DNA of 64,000 bases from Vampirovibrio chlorellavorus (lineage in GTDB: Bacteria; Cyanobacteriota; Vampirovibrionia; Vampirovibrionales; Vampirovibrionaceae): NCBI GenBank assembly GCA_003149345.1, contig QFWI01000011.1, positions 682,001-746,000 of the forward strand, read 5' to 3'. How positions within the stretch are numbered: position 1 is the first letter of the stretch; every line of letters starts with the position of its first letter. Positions 51,917 to 60,606 of the stretch are shown piece by piece. Both the position numbers and the translations under genes were made by a program. Below the pieces are notes generated by a model. The model made no database searches. It was not told the DNA's origin and worked only from the letters and a program-made list of their open reading frames with translations.

Positions 51917-52309
51917 ATGTCCAACTATATCGCCGAATTTCCCAAGTACCGTAAGTGGGCCGTGGTGGGTGTTTCCGAGGATCGGTCCAAGTACGGCAAC
52001 AAGATTTACCGGGACATGCGAGACGCTGGCTACACGGTGTTTGCCGTGCATCCCAAGTTGCAGACCGTGGAAGGCGACCCGTGTTACCCTTCCGTCAAAG
52101 ACCTGCCGGAAACGCCCGATGTGGTGGACTTGGTGGTGCCTCCCGCAGCCAGCCTGAAGGTGGTGGAAGACTGCCTGGCCGCTGGCATCAAGCGCATCTG
52201 GTTTCAGCCCGGCTCCGAATCGGAAGAGGCCGTCCAAAAAGCCAAGGACGGCGGGATGGAAGTGGTGCATGACGCCTGCATCATGATCCAGAAGCAGGCC
52301 TGGGCCTGA
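51917..52309 (+). CDS. CoA-binding domain protein (YccU-like)
   Basis: This 130-aa protein is a lone CoA-binding Rossmann domain, the type also found at the start of succinyl-CoA synthetase alpha. Its motifs are KWAVVGVSEDRSKYGNKIY, the VHPK turn, and VVDLVVPPAASLKVVEDCL. YccU-type proteins bind CoA, but their cellular role is not known. AGAAGGAG precedes ATG 51917, and TATAAT lies upstream. It is not part of an operon. Confidence 0.9.
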   Translation: MSNYIAEFPKYRKWAVVGVSEDRSKYGNKIYRDMRDAGYTVFAVHPKLQTVEGDPCYPSVKDLPETPDVVDLVVPPAASLKVVEDCLAAGIKRIWFQPGSESEEAVQKAKDGGMEVVHDACIMIQKQAWA

Positions 52310-52330
52310 CAGCGCCTGATAGGGGATCTC

Positions 52331-53371
52331 TCAGGGCGGGTCGATGCCAAGTTGCTGCCTGATCCAGGGGATGGTTTGCTGGGCAATAAAGCCTCCCATG
52401 ATTGGCAATGCCGCTGTTTTGACCAGAAACACGGGTTGTATTAACAGTTTTAAGTTGTCGATTAACTTAAACTGATCCAGGGCCTGCCAGACTTCGGAAG
52501 GGATTTTCTTGCCCAGCTGCCGGTTTCGAATGCCGCACAGGGCCAGCACCATGGCCATAGGGGCCAGGGCGGGGAGCATTTTTAAAAGCAAAACGGCGGT
52601 GGCCCCCTCTTTAAAGGCGTGTTGGCTGTTCAGTTCCTTATCCAGTAACTGTTGATAAGCCTGATGGGGTTTGGTGATGGGCGGTTTGGCCAGTTTTAAG
52701 CGTTGTCGCAGGGTGGGCGGTTTGGGTTGAAAAAGTCCTTGGCGGGCTTCTTCTTTTGCTTTTTTAACTTCTTCAAACCGGTTGGCGGCGTGCCCCACAA
52801 ACCAGGGACCCAGGGCCATGCCCGCTGAAATGCCGATTAAGGCGGTGCCCGCCACGCTGGTTAAAAAGGTGGGAATGGGCTTTAGCAGGGCCTTGGTCCA
52901 AACCATGTTTTTGGGCCGCAAAATTCCCTCCTGGGCGGCCACCAAATCCTGAATGAAATTACCTTTAAATTTTCCCGTTTTTTTAAGCGTGGCGTTATTG
53001 ACGTAGGACTCCACGCCCCAAATGGGCAAAGCGGCGATTAGGCTGAACAACAAGCCGTTTTTGACCCCAATGCCCACACCGTGTCTCCCTTTGAGCGTTT
53101 GACCCCCTAAAGGCGCCTGTGAAGGACTTGGCATTGGTGGGGTTATGGATGTGGATGTTGACAGAGCAGGCGGTGTGGTCCAACCGGAACCAACTGAGGC
53201 CGATACCGCTGAAGGAGAGTACTGTAGAAGCGGGTAAATCCCTCTAGGGGCTGCTACGGTAGGCGGTGATCCGGTCAGCGTCGGTGGGTAGGGGGCTCGC
53301 GGGTATGGGGCTGGCGGATAGGGATCGGATAATGGTGGATTCAGCCGTGGTAATGGAGCAGGCAGCATCAT
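52331..53371 (-). CDS. Pro/Tyr-rich N-terminal, multi-pass membrane protein, unknown
   Basis: I recognise no family for this 346-aa protein. It opens with about 80 residues rich in Pro, Tyr and Ser (DPYPPAPYPRAPYPP). Hydrophobic segments lie at about 105-127, 165-190, 265-290 and 318-338, and a basic loop in between contains KKAKEEARQGLFQPKP. AAAGGG precedes ATG 53371. A second ATG follows directly. The plan of a sticky low-complexity head and Gly/Ala-rich membrane helices is like the orphan protein at 11994 and may define an organism-specific class. Confidence 0.7.
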   Translation of the reverse strand: MMLPAPLPRLNPPLSDPYPPAPYPRAPYPPTLTGSPPTVAAPRGIYPLLQYSPSAVSASVGSGWTTPPALSTSTSITPPMPSPSQAPLGGQTLKGRHGVGIGVKNGLLFSLIAALPIWGVESYVNNATLKKTGKFKGNFIQDLVAAQEGILRPKNMVWTKALLKPIPTFLTSVAGTALIGISAGMALGPWFVGHAANRFEEVKKAKEEARQGLFQPKPPTLRQRLKLAKPPITKPHQAYQQLLDKELNSQHAFKEGATAVLLLKMLPALAPMAMVLALCGIRNRQLGKKIPSEVWQALDQFKLIDNLKLLIQPVFLVKTAALPIMGGFIAQQTIPWIRQQLGIDPP

Positions 53372-53547
53372 GAAACCCTTTGAATGAATTGCTTGATTGA
53401 AACAAACCCAAACAGGAAGCACAGTTGTTAGTGACTTTTGGGTTTACAGAATGGACAGGCCAAGCGCTGGCTGGCCTGTTTTCTCATACTAAAAACGGGT
53501 TCGTTTGGATACAATAGCCATGCGCTTACGAACTGGAGAGCCTTGCC

Positions 53548-54225
53548 ATGTCACCTGCGACCCATGAGCCTTCCCTGTCCAATCCAAGACCCAAGCCACC
53601 GATTGTGGTGGGCATTACCGGGGCCTCTGGCAGTATTTTGGGCTTTCGTTTGATTGAAGAGTTGCTGAAGCTGGGGCAAAGGGTGCAACTGGTCATTACC
53701 GAGAAGTCCTATCAGGTTATTTTTGAGGAAACCGGCCTGAAAATGGGCGGCCAAAACAAGGCCCTGCGGGTGTTAGACCATCTCAATTTGCCGGAATCCA
53801 TGGTGGATTTGCTGGACGTGTTTGAAAACAACAGGCTGGACGCGGCCCCTTCCAGTGGTACGCACATGACCCAGGGCATGGTGGTCATTCCTTGCTCCAT
53901 GGGAACCCTGGGCCGCATTGCCAACGGCATTACCGACACTCTGGTGGCTCGGGCCGCCGATGTCACCCTGAAAGAACACCGTAAGCTGGTGGTGGTGCCA
54001 CGAGAAAGCCCCTTCAACCAGATTCATCTGCGCAATTTAAGTTTGCTGGCTCAGTGTGGCGCCGTTATTTTGCCCCCCATGCTGACATTTTATCTGCCGG
54101 ATTTTGGCACCATTGACGGGCAGATTAACTATACCATTGGAAAGGTCTTGGACCAGTTTGGGCTGGGGCATGACCTATATACTCGCTGGGGGCAACATAT
54201 CCCACCGGCTGAGACATCGGCCTGA
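53548..54225 (+). CDS. ubiX: Flavin prenyltransferase UbiX
   Basis: UbiX attaches a dimethylallyl group to FMN to make the prenyl-FMN cofactor of UbiD-type decarboxylases. VVGITGASGSILGFRLIEEL is the FMN-binding start. SSGTHMTQGMVVIPCSMGTL marks the middle and VPRESPFNQIHLRNL the end of the active site. At 225 aa it is slightly longer than average owing to a 17-residue N-terminal extension. TACAAT and a GGAG ribosome site precede ATG 53548. No ubiD is nearby. Its last 101 bp overlap the 3' end of the convergent orphan gene. Confidence 0.94.
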   Translation: MSPATHEPSLSNPRPKPPIVVGITGASGSILGFRLIEELLKLGQRVQLVITEKSYQVIFEETGLKMGGQNKALRVLDHLNLPESMVDLLDVFENNRLDAAPSSGTHMTQGMVVIPCSMGTLGRIANGITDTLVARAADVTLKEHRKLVVVPRESPFNQIHLRNLSLLAQCGAVILPPMLTFYLPDFGTIDGQINYTIGKVLDQFGLGHDLYTRWGQHIPPAETSA

Positions 54226-54571
54226 CGGCCCACATCGGCAGGCCCCCGGTCGTGGGTGCTGGAGCCGGCACGGGGTTTGCCACGGGCGATGTGCGGCCTG
54301 CCGGGAAGGGTCTGCCGTAGCCGTAATAATACAGGTAGGCGGGGCCAGTCAGGACGCCCGGGATTGCCGACTGCGGATAGGGGTTGTTGACAGCAGTTCC
54401 GTTATTCTCCCAGCTGGGAAAAGCCTCGTTTACCATTTGCGGAAACTGTCCTTCCAGCTGCCGGGCAACCCCTTGCAGGCTTTCGGTGGATAAATTATCG
54501 CCCAGCTTTTGCTGAAGTTGGCTTAAAGCCCCGGAGCTTCTGGAAAGCGCTAAGCCTGCAATACTGCTCAT
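54125..54571 (-). CDS. Pro/Gly/Tyr-rich protein overlapping ubiX antisense, unknown
   Basis: This 148-aa protein is unknown. The first 50 residues are helical (ALSQLQQKLGDNLSTESLQG). The rest is rich in Pro, Gly, Tyr and Ala (AYLYYYGYGRPFPAG, NPVPAPAPTTGG). The composition stays the same through the last 34 codons, which lie antisense within ubiX, so the overlap seems genuine and not a runaway frame. AAAGGGCGG precedes ATG 54571. It belongs with the other low-complexity orphans of this window. Confidence 0.55.
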   Translation of the reverse strand: MSSIAGLALSRSSGALSQLQQKLGDNLSTESLQGVARQLEGQFPQMVNEAFPSWENNGTAVNNPYPQSAIPGVLTGPAYLYYYGYGRPFPAGRTSPVANPVPAPAPTTGGLPMWAVRPMSQPVGYVAPSEYIGHAPAQTGPRPFQWYS

Positions 54572-54689
54572 TGCGGTGTCCGCCCTTTGCGTTGGTGATG
54601 TTATAAAACCGGTCAAGCGATTTTGATGCCATTACGACGCCATCACTGGGGCACCAAGGGCAAACCGGGGCTTAAAAGAGGGGTTATAA

Positions 54690-54835
54690 AAGGTAAGGCT
54701 GCCTTCACAAGACGTTTGTAACTGTATGAGTACAGCGAGTTAAAAATTCAGGCTGGGCATCTTTGCCAGAAGCACCATGGGGTTGTCTGAGCTGAACGCA
54801 GTTTTAGAAACGTGTTGTGAAGGCAGCCTTACCTT
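54690..54835 (+). repeat. Hairpin-flanked conserved element, copy 2
   Basis: Arms 54690-54717 and 54808-54835 are 28-bp inverted repeats with one mismatch. They enclose a 90-nt head that starts GTAACTGTATGAGTACAGCG and ends near CTGAGCTGAACGCAGTTTTA. The head matches copy 1 (34876-35016) at both ends while the arms are unrelated in sequence. This copy lies between two minus-strand genes, 10 nt past the stop of the zinc-ribbon gene, and its head is oriented against them. Confidence 0.85.
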
Positions 54836-54845
54836 AAAAAATGAA

Positions 54846-55157
54846 TTATTCCGGGAAATCGGTGGGCTCAAAGGGATACGGGGCTGGGGGCTGCTTAAAA
54901 GTGGATTTGTAGATGAAGGAGAGGTCAAAGCCGCTGTTGATTTTTTCCAGCTCGTATTTCACGGTAAACATTTCTTGCAGGGCGTTGGCAAATTTTTTGC
55001 CCAGTTCCTCCGGGAAGAGTTCGCCGCAGATGTGGCACAGCACTGGCTCGCCGTTTTTCAGGCGGATGACGTTGATGTTAAACTCGTTCCCACACTCGCA
55101 ATGTAAAGTCATGCGGGGGTAATGGGTCAGCTTGGGCTTTCGGAAATCTTCTGGCAT
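54846..55157 (-). CDS. Small zinc-ribbon-like protein, unknown
   Basis: This 103-aa soluble protein has a likely zinc site of four cysteines, CECGN (about 18-22) and CHICGE (about 39-44), in a beta-ribbon context (HCECGNEFNINVIRLKNGEP). The C-terminus is Pro-rich. ATG 55157 is chosen because a perfect consensus promoter ends 7 nt before it. The longer open frame upstream would begin inside cca on the other strand. It may be a nucleic-acid-binding or metallochaperone-like protein. No family is recognised. Confidence 0.75.
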   Translation of the reverse strand: MPEDFRKPKLTHYPRMTLHCECGNEFNINVIRLKNGEPVLCHICGELFPEELGKKFANALQEMFTVKYELEKINSGFDLSFIYKSTFKQPPAPYPFEPTDFPE

Positions 55158-55164
55158 ACTAGGG

Positions 55165-55192
55165 ATTATAGTACAGCTGGCAGGCTTGTCAA
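55165..55192 (-). promoter_or_regulatory. Perfect consensus promoter giving a leaderless mRNA
   Basis: On the minus strand TTGACA (55187-55192), 16 nt, TATAAT (55165-55170) match the sigma70 consensus at all 12 positions. The start ATG 55157 lies 7 nt after the -10 box, where transcription should begin, and there is no ribosome site. Confidence 0.8.
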
Positions 55193-55311
55193 AATAGGCA
55201 CCCAAAAGGCATCGTGACCGGGGTTGAAAAAATTTGCCAACCCCGGCCGGCTGCTTTAAGGCCCACACCTTTCCTCTGGCCAATCGCCTGTCCCGGAATG
55301 CGTAACGATTC

Positions 55312-57000
55312 ATGAACGACAAACGCCATTTAAACCCAGATGCCCAAATCGAGGATGCCCGAATTGAGGTGGCGCAGTCCGTGCCCATTGCCGAAGCGCT
55401 GAGCCTGGCTCGGGAGCAGCATGCCGACGCGGTCAGCTTCAGTGACTCGCAGGGGCAGGTTTGGCTGGCTTTCTGCGATGACCTTAGCAAGATGGCCACC
55501 ATGGGCCTGGGAGAATTACCGGTGGGCAGTGTGGCCATCCCGGAGCGTTCCCCGTTATGTCATGAGAACCGGGCCAATATGCAGGCCACCCTTGACTTGG
55601 CCAAGCGCCTGTCCGCTTTTTTTCCGGTGTATTTTGTGGCCGCTTTATACGAATTGCAGTCCCTGATTCAGAAAATGGGCTTGAAAGCCTATGTGATTGG
55701 GGGGATTACACGGGACTTACTGCTGTACCAGGAAAAACGGCTGTCCGTTCGGGATGTGGATATTACGGTGGAAGGCGACGCCCTCGCTTTGGCCGACTTT
55801 TTGCTGGCCAATTCCCGCAACTTTACCCTCATCGAGAAATTTCCCGAGTTTGGGACGGCCAAAATTAGTTATAAAGACGATTTGATGTTTGACGTGGCCT
55901 CCACTCGGCAGGAAATTTATCCGCATTGCGGGGCCTTGCCGGTGGTGGTGAACCGGGGCGTGCCGCTGGTCAACGATATTGTGCGTCGGGACTTTACCGT
56001 AAACGCCCTCTCGTTTTCGGTGCATCATCTGGGGCAGGTGCTGGACTTCGCCAATGGCCTGCGGGACATTGAGTTGCGGGAAATCCGGGTGCTGCACCCC
56101 ATTTCGTTCTTTGAGGATCCCAGCCGTATTTTGCGGGCTCTGAAGTTTTGCGCCCGCTTCGATTTTTCTCTGGCCGAAGAAACGGCCACTTTACTCCAGC
56201 AGTTTTTACAGGTGGGCGCTTTCTGCTATAAAGGCGGCGGGGAGCGGATTAAACAAGAGCTGAAAGGTTTCTTGCGAGTGGAGGAATCGCCCGCCAAAAG
56301 CAAGTGGTTGCGGTATTTTATGCAGCACCAGTGTTACCGGCTCTTCAATATGGAAACCTCCTTTTCGCCCAGTCCGGCATTGCTTGAACGACTGGCAGGC
56401 ATTGGGCCGGTTTTACCCGAATTGATGGATCCGCTGAGTCCGTTTGTGGACGCCGATTTTGTGTTTGATGTCTACCTGTGCTTTTTGCTGCGGGATATGG
56501 AGCCGGAAGACTTCCAGAAAACGCTGGCCCGCCTGGGGCTTACCCGGAACGAGCGGGAGTTTGTGGAGCAGTTCCGCAAACTCAAGGATGGGGTGCCCGA
56601 CCGTTTCAGCACCTTGCACGAGTATTCCTCGCCGGGGGCCATTTACGATTTGTTCCATGGGCTGCACTTGATTACCGTGGTAGCCTGTATATTGGAATTG
56701 GCGCTGGCCGGGGGAAATCGTTATAAAATCGTGCTGGAAGCCTTTGTAAAATATAAGCGCAAGTGGGAAAAAACCGAAGTGGAGCTGGACGGTAACGATC
56801 TAATCGGCCTGGGGGTGCCGGAGGGCAAGGTCATCGGGCAATTGCTGGATCAGTTGCTGCACGCCAAGCTGGCCGGACAGGTGCCGGATCGTTTGGAGGA
56901 GGTTCAGTATATTCAAAACCAGCTGGCCGCTCATGCGGAACGACTGGCCGAATTAAAGGCTCAGGAAGGGCGAGAGCAGCCCCCGGAAGCGGAGGCCTGA
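55312..57000 (+). CDS. cca: tRNA nucleotidyltransferase (CCA-adding or poly(A) polymerase family)
   Basis: This class II nucleotidyltransferase builds or repairs tRNA 3'-CCA ends, or adds A tails. The polymerase core shows GGITRD (130-135), the catalytic D148 and D150 in RDVDITVEG, and the family motif NDIVRRDFTVNAL. FFEDPSRILRALKFCARF marks the neck. The 562-aa protein is longer than usual because about 105 residues precede the core, with a CBS-like look (VPIAEALSLAREQHADAVSFSD), as in long A-adding enzymes of some phyla. Only a weak ribosome site precedes ATG 55312. It is followed after 4 nt by the BioD-like gene. Confidence 0.92.
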   Translation: MNDKRHLNPDAQIEDARIEVAQSVPIAEALSLAREQHADAVSFSDSQGQVWLAFCDDLSKMATMGLGELPVGSVAIPERSPLCHENRANMQATLDLAKRLSAFFPVYFVAALYELQSLIQKMGLKAYVIGGITRDLLLYQEKRLSVRDVDITVEGDALALADFLLANSRNFTLIEKFPEFGTAKISYKDDLMFDVASTRQEIYPHCGALPVVVNRGVPLVNDIVRRDFTVNALSFSVHHLGQVLDFANGLRDIELREIRVLHPISFFEDPSRILRALKFCARFDFSLAEETATLLQQFLQVGAFCYKGGGERIKQELKGFLRVEESPAKSKWLRYFMQHQCYRLFNMETSFSPSPALLERLAGIGPVLPELMDPLSPFVDADFVFDVYLCFLLRDMEPEDFQKTLARLGLTRNEREFVEQFRKLKDGVPDRFSTLHEYSSPGAIYDLFHGLHLITVVACILELALAGGNRYKIVLEAFVKYKRKWEKTEVELDGNDLIGLGVPEGKVIGQLLDQLLHAKLAGQVPDRLEEVQYIQNQLAAHAERLAELKAQEGREQPPEAEA

Positions 57001-57004
57001 GCGA

Positions 57005-57739
57005 ATGTGGGAGGTGAAGCCACCTGATCGGAACCTGTTGGATGCCCGGGGCTTGCTGGTGGTAGGCACCCATCCCCAATGCGGGAAAAGCGTTGCCTGT
57101 GCCGGGTTGGCCGGTGTCCTCAACGATCTGGGCTTTACGGTGCAAGCCATCAAGCCCTTCAGCTTTCAGCCGGAAGTGACCATTCGGGATGGTTACGAGC
57201 AGGCTTTTTTCGATCGGCTCAGTCCGCCCCGGCAACCGCTGGAACTGTTTTCAAAACCTTCCCCGCGCAAGGTGACCGCCGGGGATTGGCAACACTTGCA
57301 GGAGCTCTGCCGCAAGCGGGTGTACCCCTACATTCTGGAAGCCACCGGCAGTTTGGCCTCTCCCATTCGCTTTGTCGATCTGGAGTTGAATGACGCCGTG
57401 GATTTGTCCAAAGCGCTGGAGATTCCTTTGGTGTTGGTCACGGCTAAAAGCCCCGATGTTATTGGCGTTATGGCCCCCATGCTGTCTTACCTGTGGTCTC
57501 GGGATGCCAAGGCCATCGGCTGGCTGGCTGTGGAAACCCAACCGACCCGCGTGCCGGAATGGGAGCAGGATGTGCTGTTTTTGCGGGGGCATACGGACGT
57601 TCCCTATCTGGGAGAAATCGCCTACAGCCCCAGTATTTCCGTGGAAGCCATGCAGCAGGGGAATTTATTTCGCATCACGGAGTTGGGCGTGGACTTGTTG
57701 CCCATTCAGCAGGCCCTGAATTTGCTGGTTCCCTATTAG
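57005..57739 (+). CDS. BioD-like ATPase (dethiobiotin synthetase family)
   Basis: This 244-aa P-loop protein resembles dethiobiotin synthetase, which closes the ureido ring of biotin with ATP and CO2. The P-loop is GTHPQCGKSV, close to the family GTDTxxGKT. A magnesium/substrate region near VQAIKPFSFQP and EATGSLASPI fits the fold. There is no bioA, bioB or bioF in the window, and the gene is 4 nt downstream of cca, so another ATP-dependent role is possible. No ribosome site is strong; coupling to cca translation is likely. Confidence 0.72.
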   Translation: MWEVKPPDRNLLDARGLLVVGTHPQCGKSVACAGLAGVLNDLGFTVQAIKPFSFQPEVTIRDGYEQAFFDRLSPPRQPLELFSKPSPRKVTAGDWQHLQELCRKRVYPYILEATGSLASPIRFVDLELNDAVDLSKALEIPLVLVTAKSPDVIGVMAPMLSYLWSRDAKAIGWLAVETQPTRVPEWEQDVLFLRGHTDVPYLGEIAYSPSISVEAMQQGNLFRITELGVDLLPIQQALNLLVPY

Positions 57740-57797
57740 TTTCTTTACAGTTTTCACCGATCCCAAGGCCTGACCTCAGCGTATAATGGGCATTACT

Positions 57798-59483
57798 ATG
57801 AGCGCAGAATCCCCCATTGCCGAAGATCAGCCCACCGTCCCAGACGCTAAACCCAGTCGGACTCCCAGCCTGTTAAAGGCCGCCGGGCTGATTGCCGCCG
57901 TAACCATTTTCAGTAAAATGCTGGGCTTCCTGCGGGATTGGGCGGTCATGTACGCCTATGGTACCTCGCTGGTCAGTGACGCCTATTATGCCGCTTTTCA
58001 GTTGCCTTCCTTTGCCATCATCTTGCTGGGCGGGCTGGGTGGGCCCTTTCATACGGCCACGGTGGCCGTGTTCTCCCGCCTGATTAAAGATCAGGAGGCC
58101 CCTTCTGAGCGTGCCAGGCATTTGGCCAGTACATTTATTACCCTGACGGGGCTTGTGTTTACCTGCTTGTCGATTCTGACCTTTATACTGGCCCGCCCCA
58201 TCATGGGACTGATTTTACACGGGGCGGCCCCCTCCCTGATTGATTCCGCCGCCGCCCAACTGCAAGTGATGAGTCCCTGTATTCTGGCCGGTGGGGTGGT
58301 GGGCATTTTATACGGCTTGTCCAATATTTATAACTGCTTTGTGTGGCCGTCTTTATCGCCGGTGGCCATGAGTGTGACCATTTTGTTGGGGCTGTGGCTG
58401 GTGCCCGGGGATACCACGGGCATGGTGCTGGCCTGGTCGACCTTGGCCGGTGGCATGTTGCAGGTGGTGATGCAGTTGCCGGAGTTTTTCCGCCAGAAAT
58501 TTACCTTGAAGCCTGCTTTGGACTGGAAAGCGCCTGAAATTCGTCAGGCCGGAGAGTTGTTATTTCCGGCCACGGTGGGCACTACCATTGGGCAATTGGT
58601 GACTTATGTGGATATGTTCTTTGCCGCTTCGCTGGGAGCGGGGGGCTGGTCGGCGGTCACTTTGTCCAATCGCCTGGTGCAGTTACCCCTGGGGGTTCTG
58701 CAAACCGCCCTGCTGGTCCCCATTTTCCCCCGGTTCAGCCGGGCCGCCGCCGATGGGAATTTTGAGGAGATCAAGCGCACCTTCAAAACCGGGGTGATTT
58801 CCCTGTGGCTGATCAGCATTCCTCTGCTGATTTTGATGATGATGTACACCGAGCCGCTCATTCGGCTGATTTTCCAGCACGGCAAATTTGATGCCAGAGC
58901 CACCGAGCTGGTATCCTTGGCCTTGGTTTATCAGGCCTTGCAAATTATTCCCTACTTTGCCAGAGACTCCATTACCCGGGTCTTTTACGCCTTTCAGGAT
59001 TCTCGCACCCCATTGATGGTGGGCTTGCTGGCCATTGGGGTCAAGGCGGCGCTGAACTGGCTGCTGGTCACCCGGTTGCACTTGGGGGTGGGAGGCATTA
59101 CGGCGGCCATTACGCTGGTGACCTTTATCAACATGACCTTGCTGGGCATTCTGTCTAAAAAACACATCGCCGATCTGGGGTTTCGGGAAATGATTTTGCC
59201 TTTCACCAAACTGGCCATGGCGGGTGTGCTGATGATGGCCGCTTGTTTTGGCAGTCAGTGGCTATTGCAATTGTTGTTGCGAGTATTGCCGCAAGCGTGG
59301 TCTTTTGGGCAGAACTTGCCGGTGGGGCAAGCTGTAGTAGAGTATGGGGTCATTGCTTTGGCCGCAACCACTGGCATTTTGGTGTACGTGCTGGTGACCT
59401 TGCGGTTGAAGGTGAGTGAGGCCCAATATTTGCAGGAACGCATTAGTGGCCGCTTGTTAAAGCGCTTTGGGCTCTCCAAATAA
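57798..59483 (+). CDS. murJ: Lipid II flippase MurJ
   Basis: MurJ moves the peptidoglycan precursor lipid II across the inner membrane. The 561-aa protein has about 14 hydrophobic helices. Conserved MurJ stretches are MLGFLRDWAVMYAYGT in the first helices, the charged WSAVTLSNRLVQLPLGVLQT, and FYAFQDSRTPL, with LIRLIFQHGKFD in the second half. ATG 57798 was preferred; TATAAT (57782-57787) overlaps the upstream ATG 57786, so transcription starting near 57796 would exclude that codon. The gene is essential in most walled bacteria. Confidence 0.94.
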   Translation: MSAESPIAEDQPTVPDAKPSRTPSLLKAAGLIAAVTIFSKMLGFLRDWAVMYAYGTSLVSDAYYAAFQLPSFAIILLGGLGGPFHTATVAVFSRLIKDQEAPSERARHLASTFITLTGLVFTCLSILTFILARPIMGLILHGAAPSLIDSAAAQLQVMSPCILAGGVVGILYGLSNIYNCFVWPSLSPVAMSVTILLGLWLVPGDTTGMVLAWSTLAGGMLQVVMQLPEFFRQKFTLKPALDWKAPEIRQAGELLFPATVGTTIGQLVTYVDMFFAASLGAGGWSAVTLSNRLVQLPLGVLQTALLVPIFPRFSRAAADGNFEEIKRTFKTGVISLWLISIPLLILMMMYTEPLIRLIFQHGKFDARATELVSLALVYQALQIIPYFARDSITRVFYAFQDSRTPLMVGLLAIGVKAALNWLLVTRLHLGVGGITAAITLVTFINMTLLGILSKKHIADLGFREMILPFTKLAMAGVLMMAACFGSQWLLQLLLRVLPQAWSFGQNLPVGQAVVEYGVIALAATTGILVYVLVTLRLKVSEAQYLQERISGRLLKRFGLSK

Positions 59484-59495
59484 CGGATGCGACCG

Positions 59496-60416
59496 TTACT
59501 CACCTCGAGAAAATAAATTTTTCAGTAGATGCCCGGCAATGGAGGGGTTTTCTTTCAGGCGGCGGGTACAGTATGCAAACCAGTCTTGACCAAAGGGCAC
59601 GTAAACCCGCACCCGGTGTCCGGCGTCCAGCAGAATTTGCCGCAATTCCGGGTCAACCCCCAATAGCATCTGGAACTCGTACTCATGGGGCTTTAACCGA
59701 TAATGATCAATCAGGCGCAGGGCCTCCCAAACCAGTTCTTCGTTGTGGGTGGCAATGCCTACATAGGCTTCCTGCTTGAACATTTCTTCCAGCACGAGGG
59801 TGTAATTTTTGTTGATCAGCCTATGGTCAGGCCATGCCAGGGTGCGAGGCTCCCGGTAAATGCCCTTGCACAGCCGAAAATTGGCCGGGCTGTTGATCTT
59901 GCTTAAATCCCGCATGATTTGCCGGGCATCGCTCAGGGTGCGGCGCAGATAGGCTTGCAGCACAATGCCCACGTTATCAAATTGCTTGCGCAGCTTCAGA
60001 TACAGGGCAATCGTGTCGCTGGTGCAGGCCGAATCTTCCATGTCAATGCGCACAAAAATGCGAGCCTTGGCCGCCGTGGTCACCAAATCGTGCATGATCT
60101 CGGAACACAGGGCTTTATCCAGTAACAAGCCCATTTGGCTCAACTTCACCGAAATATTGGCGTCCAGCCGCTCTCGGGCAATGGCCTCCAGCACGGCTTT
60201 ATACAGGGCGGCGGCCTGATGGGCCTCCTGGGGCGTGTGGATGAATTCGCCCAACACGTCAATGGTGGCCATGGCCCCTTGGCTGTTTAAACGGCGAACC
60301 GTCTCCAGCATTTCTTCCAGCGATTCTCCGGCCACATAGCGCCAGGCGAATTTTTTGACCAACGCCCTGGGGGCAAAGGGCAACGCCAGGACGATGAGTT
60401 GATCCAGAATCCGCAT
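59496..60416 (-). CDS. Proline dehydrogenase
   Basis: This FAD enzyme oxidises proline to pyrroline-5-carboxylate. The 306-aa protein is the short monofunctional type without the P5C dehydrogenase domain. Barrel motifs VKLSQMG, RIDMEDSA and LCKGIYREP are visible, and the substrate motif VYVPFGQDWFAYCTRRLKEN sits near the C-terminus. GAGGG precedes ATG 60416. The P5C dehydrogenase partner is not in this window. It converges on murJ with a 12-bp gap. Confidence 0.95.
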   Translation of the reverse strand: MRILDQLIVLALPFAPRALVKKFAWRYVAGESLEEMLETVRRLNSQGAMATIDVLGEFIHTPQEAHQAAALYKAVLEAIARERLDANISVKLSQMGLLLDKALCSEIMHDLVTTAAKARIFVRIDMEDSACTSDTIALYLKLRKQFDNVGIVLQAYLRRTLSDARQIMRDLSKINSPANFRLCKGIYREPRTLAWPDHRLINKNYTLVLEEMFKQEAYVGIATHNEELVWEALRLIDHYRLKPHEYEFQMLLGVDPELRQILLDAGHRVRVYVPFGQDWFAYCTRRLKENPSIAGHLLKNLFSRGE

Positions 60417-60514
60417 AAGGCCCTCATCTCAAGCGAGTTTTTTCACCGCGTATCAGGCATTATCATAGCTGAAAATGGTTGAGAAGCGCTGTGCTTTCCT
60501 TCGGTTTCATCCCA

Positions 60515-60575
60515 CTGATGGACTGATTGATGGACGGCTTGATGGATGGGATGGACGATGGATGAATGAATGGGC
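60515..60575. repeat. Degenerate GATGGA/GATTGATGGAC short repeats
   Basis: About 60 bp between the proline dehydrogenase and acyl-CoA dehydrogenase genes consist of imperfect copies of GATGGA with GAT and GAATGA variants. They look like slippage-prone sequence of no clear function. Confidence 0.6.
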
Positions 60576-60606
60576 TGCGTCCCGAAGGAATACCGACCTG
60601 AATATT

